From Pontibacter amylolyticus (lineage in GTDB: Bacteria > Bacteroidota > Bacteroidia > Cytophagales > Hymenobacteraceae), in NCBI RefSeq assembly GCF_014638845.1, contig NZ_BMFP01000002.1, forward strand, positions 514,373 through 578,372: a stretch of 64,000 bases of DNA, in the 5' to 3' direction. Position numbers and translations under genes: made by a program. Within the stretch, counting starts at the first letter, position 1; every line of letters starts with the position of its first letter. A model generated the notes under the pieces. The model was not told the DNA's origin, did no database searches, and worked only from the letters and a program-made list of their open reading frames with translations. Positions 16,930-25,133 of this stretch are shown here, in pieces.

Positions 16930-17787
16930 GTGAAAGCATCATACCTGACAGAAAAAAGCATAGCTGAGTTTATATCCAGGGCCCTGGCCGAGGATATAGG
17001 CGATGGCGACCACTCGTCGCTGGCTTCTATTCCGAACGATGCCCAGAACCAGGCAAGACTGCTGGTGAAGGGTGACGGCATACTGGCTGGCGTGGAGCTG
17101 GCCGGGTATATCTTTAAGCAAGTAGACGCTGACCTGCAGGTAGAGGTACTGCTGCAGGACGGGGCCGAAGTGAAGTTTGGTGATGTGGCCCTGACCGTAA
17201 AAGGCAAGGCGCAGTCCATTCTCACGGCCGAGCGACTGGTGCTCAACTGCATGCAGCGCATGAGCGGCATTGCCACCTATACCCACTACCTGAACTCGCT
17301 GATCTCCGGCACGAAGGCCAGGCTGCTGGACACGCGCAAGACCACGCCAAACTTCCGCATCATGGAAAAGTGGGCCGTGCTGATCGGCGGCGGTGTGAAC
17401 CATCGCTTTGGCTTGTTCGACATGATTATCCTGAAAGACAACCACGTGGATTATGCCGGAGGTATACGCGAGGCAATCGAAGCCACGCAGCGCTACCTTA
17501 AAGCGAAAGGCAAAGACCTGCGCATTGAGGTGGAGACCCGCAACCTGGAGGAAGTGAAGGAAGCCCTGGAAACAGGCGGTATCCACCGCATCATGCTCGA
17601 CAATATGACGCCGGAGATGATGCGCGAAGCAGTGGCCCTGATCGGTGGCCGCTTCGAAACCGAGGCATCCGGCGGTATCACCGAGGCGACCATCGCGGAA
17701 GTGGCCAAATGCGGTGTGGACTTTATTTCAGTGGGTGCGCTCACGCACTCGATCAAGAGCATGGACCTGAGCCTGAAGGCTTATTAA
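16930..17787 (+). CDS. nadC: Nicotinate-nucleotide pyrophosphorylase (quinolinate phosphoribosyltransferase)
   Basis: A 285-residue enzyme of de novo NAD synthesis that converts quinolinate and PRPP to nicotinate mononucleotide. Recognised by ALAEDIGDGDHSS, the substrate-binding LDTRKTTPNFR, NHRFGLFDMIILKDNH, EVETRNLEE and the phosphate-binding EASGGITE, then CGVDFISVGALTHS. Length is normal. The start is GTG at 16930, which matches the usual family N-terminus. The sequence TATTTTTG-CACC before it copies the arrangement in front of gpmI. nadA and nadB are not nearby. Confidence 0.97.
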   Translation: MKASYLTEKSIAEFISRALAEDIGDGDHSSLASIPNDAQNQARLLVKGDGILAGVELAGYIFKQVDADLQVEVLLQDGAEVKFGDVALTVKGKAQSILTAERLVLNCMQRMSGIATYTHYLNSLISGTKARLLDTRKTTPNFRIMEKWAVLIGGGVNHRFGLFDMIILKDNHVDYAGGIREAIEATQRYLKAKGKDLRIEVETRNLEEVKEALETGGIHRIMLDNMTPEMMREAVALIGGRFETEASGGITEATIAEVAKCGVDFISVGALTHSIKSMDLSLKAY

Positions 17788-17838
17788 TTGAACTTATACC
17801 TGTCCGATAAAGGGCGGGCGCTTATTTTTTTATTTTTT

Positions 17839-18420
17839 ATGCAACAGAATCAACGTTACCGGATGCAGTCAAGCGCTGCGCCGAATGCCATTCGTACCAA
17901 AAAGTACCAACTGGAGAAGAACACTTTTACAGGTATAGCTCTGGCCAAGGTATGGCGCAAAGACTGGTGGATGGCCCTTATTCCGCTGGTGCTGTTTCTG
18001 CTGCCGGCTGTGTTTAGCTTTTCCTGGTGGTGGGTAGCCGGTGCTATCCTGGTTACGCTTATCTTTGTGCTGCTCCGTTCGGCCCAGGTGATGGGGGTGA
18101 CGCAGATGGAGCAGGGCAATCCGCTGTTCGAGAAACTGAGCTACGAGATCGACTCCCGCCAGATCCTGCTGAAGCGCAACGAGCGCGAAGGCATGGCCCT
18201 AACCTGGGACATGATCGGATCGGTGGAGCGCAAGGGGCAGGCCTACCTGCTGTGGCTGAAGCCTCCTACGGATGCCCAACTACCAGGCGGTTGGAGAGGC
18301 TGGCTAGCCAAAAATTTCCAGGCACCGGTGTTTGTGATGATGCCATTCCGTATCTTCAACAACCCGAACGACATCAAGCTGCTGGAGTCGATGCTGCGCC
18401 GCAAGGAGCTCATCGCCTAG
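17839..18420 (+). CDS. YcxB-family membrane protein
   Basis: A 193-residue protein with two transmembrane segments (WWMALIPLVLFLLPAVFSF and WWVAGAILVTLIFVLL, about residues 40-80) followed by a cytoplasmic PH-like YcxB domain (SYEIDSRQILLKRNEREGMALTWDMIGSVERKGQAYLLWL, ending in a short helix). The function of the family is unknown. The ATG at 17839 is preferred to upstream in-frame TTG. It follows nadC by about 50 bp on the same strand and may be co-transcribed. Confidence 0.82.
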   Translation: MQQNQRYRMQSSAAPNAIRTKKYQLEKNTFTGIALAKVWRKDWWMALIPLVLFLLPAVFSFSWWWVAGAILVTLIFVLLRSAQVMGVTQMEQGNPLFEKLSYEIDSRQILLKRNEREGMALTWDMIGSVERKGQAYLLWLKPPTDAQLPGGWRGWLAKNFQAPVFVMMPFRIFNNPNDIKLLESMLRRKELIA

Positions 18421-18520
18421 TGGTTTAAAACCAAAGCCTGTATACCTGTCGTACTAAGGGATTTGCTATTGCGCTGTGCAGTAGTGTTTTAAAATAAGGA
18501 CCTATAACCTATAAATAGAG

Positions 18521-18820
18521 ATGAATAAGAACGTACTTGCAGTATTCGCCGCAGTTTGTGGTTTGTTTATGATTTCGTGCGATACGCCAAAAGACCTGCG
18601 CCCTGAGGCGAAGGTGTCAAATGATACAGTTCCTCCGGGGACGCGCGGCACCTACAACGTGTCTGATGCCGGTGGTGAGGATGCCGCACATGGTGCTGAA
18701 GGCCATGGCGCACAGGAAGTGATGCCTAACCACGACCAGGGAGCTAAAACAATTCAGCCAGGCGACAGCGTACGCGAAGGTGCTGTAACGAATTCAGCAG
18801 CTGGCGCTGACAAACAATAA
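18521..18820 (+). CDS. Small hypothetical lipoprotein
   Basis: A 99-residue protein with a lipoprotein signal peptide (LFMISC) and a mature part of low complexity rich in Gly, Ala, Asp and His (GGEDAAHGAEGHGAQEV), probably disordered. No domain was recognised. The leader and the strong terminator straight after it indicate a single-gene transcript. The His/Asp richness could allow metal binding, which is speculative. Confidence 0.8.
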   Translation: MNKNVLAVFAAVCGLFMISCDTPKDLRPEAKVSNDTVPPGTRGTYNVSDAGGEDAAHGAEGHGAQEVMPNHDQGAKTIQPGDSVREGAVTNSAAGADKQ

Positions 18821-18840
18821 GCGACCGCTTGCGCTAGTAA

Positions 18841-18887
18841 AAAAAAGTCTGCCGTTACTGTGTGCTACAGTAGCGGCAGACTTTTTT
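18841..18887. terminator. Strong terminator after small lipoprotein gene
   Basis: A perfect stem of about 20 bp (AAAAAAGTCTGCCGTTACTGT with its complement, 5-nt loop) ends in a T-run. The A-run on the other side makes it potentially bidirectional. Confidence 0.95.
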
Positions 18888-18945
18888 GTGAGTTGCTATA
18901 CCTGTGTACGCTGCCTCCGTATACCCATGTTCCAAAAATAAAAGG

Positions 18946-18953
18946 TATATTTG
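18946..18953 (+). promoter_or_regulatory. -7 promoter element for methyltransferase-ZIP operon
   Basis: TATATTTG, 27 bp before the ATG at 18981, matches TAnnTTTG exactly. The -33 box is not clear. Confidence 0.5.
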
Positions 18954-18980
18954 CACCCTTACTGCATTTGCATTGCTCCT

Positions 18981-19715
18981 ATGGCCCAACAGGAAGAATG
19001 GTTCAGCACTTGGTTTGACTCACCCTACTATCACATCCTTTACAGCAACCGCGACGACCACGATGCCCGGCTGTTCATGGATAACCTGCTGGCTTACCTG
19101 CACCCAAAACCCCAACACAAAATCCTCGACCTGGCCTGCGGCAAAGGCCGCCACTCCCTTTATCTGAACGAGCTGGGCTACGATGTCACAGGTATAGACC
19201 TCTCGGAGAAAAGCATAGCACACGCCCGGCAGTACGAGAATGAGCGCCTGCACTTTGATGTGCACGACATGCGGGAGGTATACAAACCCGAGGCATTCGA
19301 CTTTGTGCTGAACCTGTTCACGAGCTTCGGTTACTTCGAAAGCGAAACCGAAAATGTGGTGTCGCTGAAAGCCGCCGCCACCGATCTGAAGCACGGCGGC
19401 AAACTGGTCATCGACTTTATGAACACCGACCGCACCATCGAGCGTCTGGTATCGCACGAGCAGAAAGAGGTGCAGGGCATTGTATTTGATATCAGCCGAA
19501 AAGTGGAGCACGATTTCATTGTAAAAACCATTCGCTTTGAGGACAAAGGCCGGGAGTACTGCTTTGAGGAGCGTGTGCGGGCCTTGCGGCAGGAAAACTT
19601 CATGGAGTACTTCCGTATTGCGCAACTGCGCCTGGCAGAGGTGTTTGGTGACTACAAGCTGCAGCCCTTTGATCCGGAAAAGAGTGAGCGAATCATTTTC
19701 GTGCTAAAAAAATAA
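18981..19715 (+). CDS. Class I SAM-dependent methyltransferase
   Basis: A 244-residue Rossmann-fold methyltransferase. The SAM-binding motif I is ILDLACGKGRHSLYL, followed by the acidic end of strand 2 (VTGIDLS) and motif IV (FDFVLNLFTSFGYFE). The substrate is unknown: the fold is shared by enzymes acting on small molecules, proteins and RNA. The ATG at 18981 follows a -7 element. The ZIP transporter gene starts 6 bp after the stop, so the two form an operon; the functional link is not obvious. Confidence 0.9.
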   Translation: MAQQEEWFSTWFDSPYYHILYSNRDDHDARLFMDNLLAYLHPKPQHKILDLACGKGRHSLYLNELGYDVTGIDLSEKSIAHARQYENERLHFDVHDMREVYKPEAFDFVLNLFTSFGYFESETENVVSLKAAATDLKHGGKLVIDFMNTDRTIERLVSHEQKEVQGIVFDISRKVEHDFIVKTIRFEDKGREYCFEERVRALRQENFMEYFRIAQLRLAEVFGDYKLQPFDPEKSERIIFVLKK

Positions 19716-19721
19716 CGCGGT

Positions 19722-20477
19722 ATGATCATAGCTATACTTGTGCTCTTTTTCACGGTGGTGCTATCCAGCTTCCTCGTAAAGGTATTTCCGCCAGACAACA
19801 GTCGTTGGCTGAAAATGGCACTCGCCTTCAGTGGTGCCTATCTGTTCACGATCACCATTGTGCACCTGCTGCCCGATGTGCTGCTTGGCAACGCAAGCCC
19901 GCATCGTGTTGGTTACTGGGTGTTGGCCGGCTTCTTTCTGCAGCTGGTGCTGGAGCTTTTTTCGCATGGCGTGGAGCACGGACACATGCACACCAACCAC
20001 CATGGCCATGCGCATGCAGGCACTATGCCCTTTCTGCTGCTGGGCTCGCTGTTTATCCATTCGTTTCTGGAGGGTAGCATACTGGTAGAGGGCGGCGAGC
20101 GTCATGTGGGGCACCACCATGCGGGCGAGAATTTCTATGCGGTGCTGTTAGGTATAGCCATCCACCACGTACCCGCTGCATTCGCACTGATGTCTGTGCT
20201 GATGTCGCGCATCGGCTCTTTCCGAAAGGCCTTCTTGTGGCTGTTGATATTTGCCATTGGGGCGCCAATGGGTATACTGGTGAGCAATTACATCATAAAA
20301 GATAATATTGGCGGTGACCTGGTCTTTACTGCGCTTACAGGCCTGGTAGCCGGCAACTTCCTGCACATTTCCACTACCATTCTTTTCGAAACAAGCCCCG
20401 ATCACCGCTTCAACCGCAACAAACTGCTGGCAACTCTCTTTGGACTGGGGTTGGCCCTACTCACGGACCTGATGTAA
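19722..20477 (+). CDS. ZIP-family metal transporter
   Basis: A 251-residue inner-membrane protein with about eight hydrophobic segments. The His-rich loop HGVEHGHMHTNHHGHAHAG (about residues 85-105) and the paired metal-site helices (HSFLEGSIL and IAIHHVPAAFAL) identify a ZIP transporter. It would import Zn, or possibly Fe or Mn, into the cytoplasm. It lies 6 bp downstream of the methyltransferase in one transcript. No metal-responsive operator was recognised. Confidence 0.93.
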   Translation: MIIAILVLFFTVVLSSFLVKVFPPDNSRWLKMALAFSGAYLFTITIVHLLPDVLLGNASPHRVGYWVLAGFFLQLVLELFSHGVEHGHMHTNHHGHAHAGTMPFLLLGSLFIHSFLEGSILVEGGERHVGHHHAGENFYAVLLGIAIHHVPAAFALMSVLMSRIGSFRKAFLWLLIFAIGAPMGILVSNYIIKDNIGGDLVFTALTGLVAGNFLHISTTILFETSPDHRFNRNKLLATLFGLGLALLTDLM

Positions 20478-20495
20478 GTATAGGCGCGCCCGTTA

Positions 20496-20511
20496 AGGTA
20501 TAGCTATACCT
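20496..20511. repeat. Perfect GGTATAG palindrome
   Basis: AGGTATAGCTATACCT is a perfect 16-bp palindrome made of two inverted copies of the iterated word AGGTATAG, followed at once by another CTATACCT. It lies in the spacer downstream of the ZIP gene; the rest of the spacer is featureless apart from more single copies. Confidence 0.8.
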
Positions 20512-20659
20512 ATACCTATGCTATTTGCGCCTGCCATTACCGACGTATTGGTTTTGGGGATTGTTTATCTTATCCTATACCTGGTCTTATAGTGCCCCCA
20601 ATAAGTTTCCTAATCTCCTGGTTTGGGTTTTGGTAGGTATAGCACCGGCCAAAAACAAA

Positions 20660-20682
20660 AAAAGGCCGATCTAAATCGGCCT
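20660..20682 (-). terminator. Terminator for minus-strand gene 20708-21082
   Basis: Stem AGGCCGAT / ATCGGCCT with a 4-nt loop; on the minus strand it is followed by a T-run. Confidence 0.85.
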
Positions 20683-20707
20683 GCATAGAGTAAAGTAAAA
20701 GGAGAAA

Positions 20708-21082
20708 TTACATGATCGTGGAAAGCAGTGTCGCCGCGAGTGCTTTCAGAGCCAGCACGATCGTACTCGACTTCACCGTCATGTCAGACGACTCCTCCTC
20801 TTCCGATCCGGAAGAAAGGTCTTTGAAGAAAGAAAGCGGGCTCTCCAACACATCAGCATCCAAAACTGATTTCTGCTTTTTAGGCGTTGAGGGCTTTGCG
20901 TCGTCTGTAGTAGCGGCAGTGTTGGTATCAGGCGCTACTACAGCAGTTGCTTCAACAGTGGTTGCTTGAGCTGTGGCTTCCCCATTGTTCAAATCGGCTG
21001 CATTAGGCGTAGTGGTTACACCCAGCAACAGAATTGTTGCAAGACCAGCCGTCACCGAAAGAGATTTCCACTTTTTAAGCAT
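20708..21082 (-). CDS. Hypothetical secreted protein with hydrophobic C-terminus
   Basis: A 124-residue protein with a signal peptide or N-terminal anchor (SLSVTAGLATILLLGVTTTPNAA), a low-complexity Thr/Ala/Val centre, an acidic patch (SGSEEEESSDM) and a hydrophobic C-terminal helix (IVLALKALAATLLSTIM). No family was recognised. The ATG at 21082 is chosen over TTG at 21088. It ends before a good terminator, so it is a single-gene unit. Confidence 0.7.
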   Translation of the reverse strand: MLKKWKSLSVTAGLATILLLGVTTTPNAADLNNGEATAQATTVEATAVVAPDTNTAATTDDAKPSTPKKQKSVLDADVLESPLSFFKDLSSGSEEEESSDMTVKSSTIVLALKALAATLLSTIM

Positions 21083-21199
21083 GCCCAAAATTATGTTTTA
21101 AAATACAGTATTCCAAATGATTAATTGGAATATTTGTAGACTTTTTAAAAAACAGAGTAGGAGGTATTCCAAAGGTGGTCAGTGTGTAAACATCTTGTG

Positions 21200-21604
21200 C
21201 TAACGTACAGGGGCAGGCTTCACCACCTTCACCTCTACTGGTACTATACCTGCACTAATATAGTCTAGCCGCTTGGCTGCAGCTTCACTCAGGTCTATCA
21301 CACGCCCCTTTACAAAAGGCCCCCGGTCAGTAATGCTCACCTTAACCGATTTCTTTGTCTGCAGATTCGTGACTTTTACTTTAGTGCCAAAAGGCAGGGT
21401 GCGGTGGGCCGCAGTAAGCTTCCTGCGATTATAGGTTTCCCCGTTGGCCATCTTACGGCCATGCAGCTTGTTGCTGTAGTAAGATGCCTTGCCCGCCTCG
21501 GTATAGCCTCGCTGCCCCGCAGCGGGTTTTGTGCTGGTACAGGCACCTGCAGTAAGTAAGGTAGAAGCAATTAGCAAAGTGCCGCAGAAGTGTTGTAAGC
21601 GCAT
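21200..21604 (-). CDS. rlpA: RlpA-like septal ring lytic transglycosylase (lipoprotein)
   Basis: A 134-residue lipoprotein (lipobox TAGAC) containing only the double-psi beta-barrel of RlpA: GKASYYSNKLHGRKMANGE, AAHRTLPFGTKVKV, and SITDRGPFVKGRVIDLSEAAA. The His of AAHRTLP and the Asp of DRGP correspond to the residues needed for cleavage of denuded glycan strands in active homologues. It lacks the C-terminal SPOR domain of larger RlpA proteins, so septal targeting would need another route. The ATG at 21604 fits the signal peptide. Confidence 0.92.
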   Translation of the reverse strand: MRLQHFCGTLLIASTLLTAGACTSTKPAAGQRGYTEAGKASYYSNKLHGRKMANGETYNRRKLTAAHRTLPFGTKVKVTNLQTKKSVKVSITDRGPFVKGRVIDLSEAAAKRLDYISAGIVPVEVKVVKPAPVR

Positions 21605-21635
21605 AAGTACTCGCAATAGGTATGATCAGCTGAAT

Positions 21636-22340
21636 TTAAACCAAAACGGCATCTTTCCCAAAGAATTGCCTCAGCTCGTGCTGCAACTGGCCCAGGTTGA
21701 CCTTTTCCAGAGGATGATGCGTGTCAGGGAATACCTGCAGGCTGGCATTAGGCAAATGCCGGTAGGCCCAGGCTGTCTCCTGCAGACTGACCATGTTGTC
21801 GCGGTCGCCCACACTTACGCGGACGGGCACAAGTATGCGCGGCAAGGTTTCTTCAGTAAGCATGGGATAGCTGCCCAGGTGTTGCATCATGTCGGCTGTG
21901 CGGCGCATGACCTCCTGCCACTCGTTAGGCTGGTGGCGCCTGGCGAGAACAGCAGCAAAGGCGGGCACTTTTTCCTGTACCTTCTCCGGCTGCAGCATTT
22001 TGACTTCCTTGGCCGCTGTTTCAGGGCTCCAGGCAAACTTAGTGGCCAGCGTGAAGATGCGGCCCACCCTGTCCGGGTGCTGAAGCGCCAGGTATAGCGC
22101 TACGTAGCCGCCCATGCTATACCCGAATATGTCGACCTGCTGCAGTTGGTGCTGGTCCAGGTGGCGCAGTATATCCTCTGCAAACAACTCCATACGGAAA
22201 GGGCCCTGAGGCATCTGTCTACCACCATGCCCTCTGAAATTGAGAGTATGCACGTTGAAGTCTGCTTCAAGCAACTGTTGCAGGGGATGCAGGGTGCTGG
22301 CAGCGCCCAGGGCGCCGTGGAGTAAGAGCAAATCAGGCAT
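21636..22340 (-). CDS. Alpha/beta hydrolase
   Basis: A 234-residue soluble hydrolase with oxyanion-hole LLLHGALG at the N-terminus, nucleophile elbow GYSMGGY, acid in VSVGDRDNMV and catalytic His in FPDTHHPLEKV. It resembles carboxylesterases of the MhpC/BioH type; the substrate is not evident. The gene follows the 22349 gene by 8 bp and precedes rlpA on the minus strand, forming a run of envelope and lipid-type genes. Confidence 0.9.
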   Translation of the reverse strand: MPDLLLLHGALGAASTLHPLQQLLEADFNVHTLNFRGHGGRQMPQGPFRMELFAEDILRHLDQHQLQQVDIFGYSMGGYVALYLALQHPDRVGRIFTLATKFAWSPETAAKEVKMLQPEKVQEKVPAFAAVLARRHQPNEWQEVMRRTADMMQHLGSYPMLTEETLPRILVPVRVSVGDRDNMVSLQETAWAYRHLPNASLQVFPDTHHPLEKVNLGQLQHELRQFFGKDAVLV

Positions 22341-22348
22341 GAGCTATG

Positions 22349-23098
22349 CTACTGCTTTACCTGGTAGTTGTAGACATCAACTGCCTGTGTCAGCTTGTCT
22401 TTGCGGAAAAGCTGAATAACCAGCGGTACCGCTATAAGCCCGGCTCCCGCATACACGGCCGGCGACACATTAACAGAATTCGGGTTAGTGGAGCTCTGGG
22501 AAGGCGATAGCAGACCGTACGTAAGCAAACCTGCGCCGGCTATACCTACTACTGTCGAGATTGTCTTCTCGCGCTTATGACGCTGGATCAGCACCATACT
22601 GGAGGCGTTGTCCGCCAGCGCCTGCTCCAGATTTTGCTGGTTGAACGTCATCAGCGGGCCGTTGTCTTTGGAGAAGAAGTAAATGCGACGTCGGCTGGTG
22701 CGCGGCATACCGTACCCGTACGGGTGGTAGCCCATGGCGGCATAGTCGATCGTGGTCGTGTAGAACTTAGAAACGCGTGGTCCCTCCATAATGCGCTTGG
22801 CAAAAGAGTCGAAGCGGTTGCCGGCGGCCACTCTGGCAAAATAACCATCGCTGTTCTGATACACATCTACCAATTCAGGGGAGTACTTGAGCGTGTCGTC
22901 CACCAAGAAGAAATCCTGCTTAAAAATAGGCGACTTGTACTGTACTCTGTTACCGTACACCACCTGGCCGTTGCGCAGCTGCAGAAAGTGGCGGCCCTTC
23001 TGGCGTTGCGGCTGGTAGTTTTCCTGGGAGTATTCCTGCGCTTGCAGGCCGAAGCTTAGAAACAAGCAGGCAAAAAGTGCAAAGATTGTCTTGTTCAT
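22349..23098 (-). CDS. Hypothetical secreted or membrane protein
   Basis: A 249-residue protein with a signal peptide (LFLSFGLQAQ), a mixed N-terminal domain (QLRNGQVVYGNRVQYKSPIFKQDFFLVDD) and a glycine-rich pair of hydrophobic segments near the C-terminus (TVVGIAGAGLLTYGLL and YAGAGLIAVPLVIQLF). This layout is common in Bacteroidota envelope proteins of unknown role. It is closely followed by the hydrolase gene. Confidence 0.75.
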   Translation of the reverse strand: MNKTIFALFACLFLSFGLQAQEYSQENYQPQRQKGRHFLQLRNGQVVYGNRVQYKSPIFKQDFFLVDDTLKYSPELVDVYQNSDGYFARVAAGNRFDSFAKRIMEGPRVSKFYTTTIDYAAMGYHPYGYGMPRTSRRRIYFFSKDNGPLMTFNQQNLEQALADNASSMVLIQRHKREKTISTVVGIAGAGLLTYGLLSPSQSSTNPNSVNVSPAVYAGAGLIAVPLVIQLFRKDKLTQAVDVYNYQVKQ

Positions 23099-23137
23099 GA
23101 ATAGGGTGATTTCAGCTGTAATTCAAAATAGGCTTGT

Positions 23138-23443
23138 TCAGAATATAACCACGAGCATCACGAGCATGCCAGCCAGTGCCAGGTATACCCAACTCATCAG
23201 TTGGCCCCTATGCTTGCTGGGCACAATATTGCTCACCAATACAACGGCTATCAATACGCATAATATATATAACAGTATAAAAGTAACAGCTTTTACCCAA
23301 TTCGGCACTATCGTGTTTTCTGCCTGATACTGGTCATCCATGCCCATGTCCGACACCAGGTAGCGCAGCAAAAAAAACACCACTACCTCGAACACTATAA
23401 AGAAAAACAGACCATAGAGCCTGTCGCTTTTCCGCTCAGCCAT
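23138..23443 (-). CDS. Small three-helix membrane protein
   Basis: A 101-residue protein with three hydrophobic segments (FFFIVFEVVVFFLLRYLV; AVTFILLYILCVLIAVVLV; WVYLALAGMLVMLVVIF) and an acidic loop. No family was recognised. It probably shares a transcript with the genes at 22349 and 21636, since the gap is 39 bp. Confidence 0.7.
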   Translation of the reverse strand: MAERKSDRLYGLFFFIVFEVVVFFLLRYLVSDMGMDDQYQAENTIVPNWVKAVTFILLYILCVLIAVVLVSNIVPSKHRGQLMSWVYLALAGMLVMLVVIF

Positions 23444-23834
23444 GTTGCCGGGTTTAGGGATGCAAAAGATAGCTCTCAGAGGCAGGGGCTCTGTTTAGTT
23501 GAGGTTTTGCCTAAATAAGTGCTTCTCCACCTAAATATAATAAAGGAATACTGATATCTCGCCACAAGTGCTGGTTTTTAGAACGCCCGTATACCCTGAT
23601 TGCTAAGTCAGGCAAGCTTAATACATATTGTTAACACAGTATATATGTATTATGGCAGGCTGTTTGTTGTTCATTAACAGGCACATATATAGACATTGTT
23701 TCGAAATGAATTTTAGATATGTGCCTGATTAGTGCAATTTATAGTAAGATAGGAAGAATATGCTTGCACATCTTTTATAATGTGAAACAATTTTAGGGGG
23801 AGAACCCGTTAAAATACCAGATGAATGTAGGGAT
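23444..23834. other. AT-rich spacer with one inverted repeat
   Basis: This 391-bp spacer separates divergent genes. The only structure noticed is CAGGCACATAT (23678-23688) and its exact reverse complement (23717-23727), an 11-bp stem with a 28-nt loop that could be a hairpin or operator. No gene was seen. Confidence 0.5.
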
Positions 23835-24062
23835 ATGAGGTTATTAAGGAATATTAAATTAGACAATCACTATTTTAACTACGGTGATAAGACGCGGAAG
23901 ATCTTTAGCATAGGTTATGAGGATCTTACGACGCTCATTTATTACCAGGATAACAACAACAACTACACGTTAGTAATATCGAAAGAAGACGACCCGCCGC
24001 TTATAGTCGAAAAAAAGATATCGCGCGCGGAAGCGTTCAGATTAATGAATACCCGGCCCTGA
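23835..24062 (+). CDS. Small hypothetical protein
   Basis: A 75-residue soluble protein (IKLDNHYFNYGDKTRKIFSIGYEDLTTLIYY, then EKKISRAEAFRLMNTRP). It has no signal or membrane segment and no recognised domain. A terminator hairpin overlaps its last codons, which supports it as a real transcription unit. It is more AT-rich than its neighbours. Confidence 0.55.
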   Translation: MRLLRNIKLDNHYFNYGDKTRKIFSIGYEDLTTLIYYQDNNNNYTLVISKEDDPPLIVEKKISRAEAFRLMNTRP

Positions 24063-24080
24063 AGCCGGGTATTTTCATTT
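24049..24080 (+). terminator. Terminator overlapping end of small ORF
   Basis: Stem AATACCCGGC / GCCGGGTATT with a 6-nt loop and a T-rich tail. The hairpin includes the stop codon of the preceding gene. Confidence 0.75.
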
Positions 24081-24090
24081 ATAGCCTATT

Positions 24091-24270
24091 ATGAGTAAGT
24101 GGAACAAGTACTACAGAATTGCTTTTTGGGGAGCCGTGCTAACCTTTGCAGCCCAGTTAGTCGTCTCTCTGGCAGTAGACCCCTATTTGGCCTCAGCCTT
24201 CACCCCTTTCTATGCAGTGTGGGGCATTGTAGCTGTAGTGGGCCGGCGGCACGAACATCCGCGCCGGTAA
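24091..24270 (+). CDS. 59-residue two-helix membrane protein
   Basis: The frame ATG 24091 to TAA 24268-24270 gives a 59-residue protein with two hydrophobic segments (IAFWGAVLTFAAQLVVSLAV and FTPFYAVWGIVAVVG), a short polar turn and a basic tail (GRRHEHPRR). The composition and positive-inside tail look like a genuine small membrane protein. It sits between a terminator and the convergent Hsp20 gene, whose stop is 6 bp away. No family is recognised. Confidence 0.6.
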   Translation: MSKWNKYYRIAFWGAVLTFAAQLVVSLAVDPYLASAFTPFYAVWGIVAVVGRRHEHPRR

Positions 24271-24275
24271 ACAGT

Positions 24276-24662
24276 TTAAAGCTGCTGGATATCAATCTGA
24301 CGCGGATGAAGCGCAGCGTCATGGTAGGGCAGCTTAACCCGCAACCCCCCTTCCTTATAGAAAGCCTCAATGCGACCTAAGTCGATCTGTGGGGGCAACA
24401 TAAAGACGCGGTTAAACATCGGCACCGCTATCTCGGGGTTGTCCTGGCTCTGCAATACAGAGAATATGGTAAGTTGGTTCTGGTGGAGCACCACTTTGAA
24501 CGACTCCGGATTTACACCAGCCGCCCAAACATTGATGACAGCACTTTTCTTTTTCTTTTTAATATCAATGTAAGTCTCACTCACACCTCCGCCCACTGTG
24601 TTAAGTAAGTCAATGTGATGTGCGATGTTTCGTAAAAACTCTTTATCCTTTATAATTTTCAT
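24276..24662 (-). CDS. Small heat-shock protein-like (Hsp20/alpha-crystallin) protein
   Basis: A 128-residue protein. The middle and C-terminus show the alpha-crystallin beta-sandwich pattern (SAVINVWAAGVNPESFKVVLHQNQLTIF, then FNRVFMLPPQIDLGRIEAFYKEGGLRVKLPY), including the GGLRVKLP block typical of strand 9. Such proteins are ATP-independent holdases. The A-G-doublet region is shortened and the usual C-terminal IxI anchor appears only weakly (IDIQQL), so it is a divergent member. Confidence 0.8.
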   Translation of the reverse strand: MKIIKDKEFLRNIAHHIDLLNTVGGGVSETYIDIKKKKKSAVINVWAAGVNPESFKVVLHQNQLTIFSVLQSQDNPEIAVPMFNRVFMLPPQIDLGRIEAFYKEGGLRVKLPYHDAALHPRQIDIQQL

Positions 24663-25133
24663 CTCTTTCTCCTCTAAGTTTTCAAAGAGTAATGATGCAA
24701 ATGAGGTGCCAATAGCCTAGAGCGCCAAATTGACTGATAAATAGTATTAAAAATGCCCTGAGTATGCCAAAATGGCCTTGATGGTTGGTTCGTTACAATT
24801 ACGCCTAATGTGTAGGGTCAGGATAGAACTCCCCAAATGACTAGAAATGCATGCAATTAAAACGGAGTTAATAAAACGTATTTTATCCCATAACGGTGCA
24901 ATATTTCCCATATATGGAATGATTCCGATTTTTGTCTGCCTATTACGTATGCTCATTACTGTAAATGATCAAAATCACTTTTCTAATAGTTTACATCAAT
25001 CGATTGGTGTACAGTTATTTCTAATTGCATGTATAGTCGCGGTTTCCAAATTTATTGGATTTTACTGCAATTAGATTGCTTTATAATATGCTGGCATACT
25101 TCTTTCATATATAGTGATATAAGAAAGAAAGTC
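24663..25133. other. AT-rich spacer upstream of T9SS cargo gene
   Basis: A 471-bp stretch clearly richer in A and T than most of the window. It contains one weak reading frame (24847-25074) and otherwise no recognised feature. Composition changes here and stays low into the next gene. Confidence 0.5.
24847..25074 (+). CDS. Doubtful small membrane-protein ORF
   Basis: A 75-codon frame starting ATG with two hydrophobic stretches (IFPIYGMIPIFVCLLRMLI and VQLFLIACIVAVSKFIGFY). It lies in AT-rich DNA where open frames of this length can be chance, and has no clear ribosome-binding site or terminator. It is listed only because no other gene occupies the region. Confidence 0.25.
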   Translation: MHAIKTELIKRILSHNGAIFPIYGMIPIFVCLLRMLITVNDQNHFSNSLHQSIGVQLFLIACIVAVSKFIGFYCN

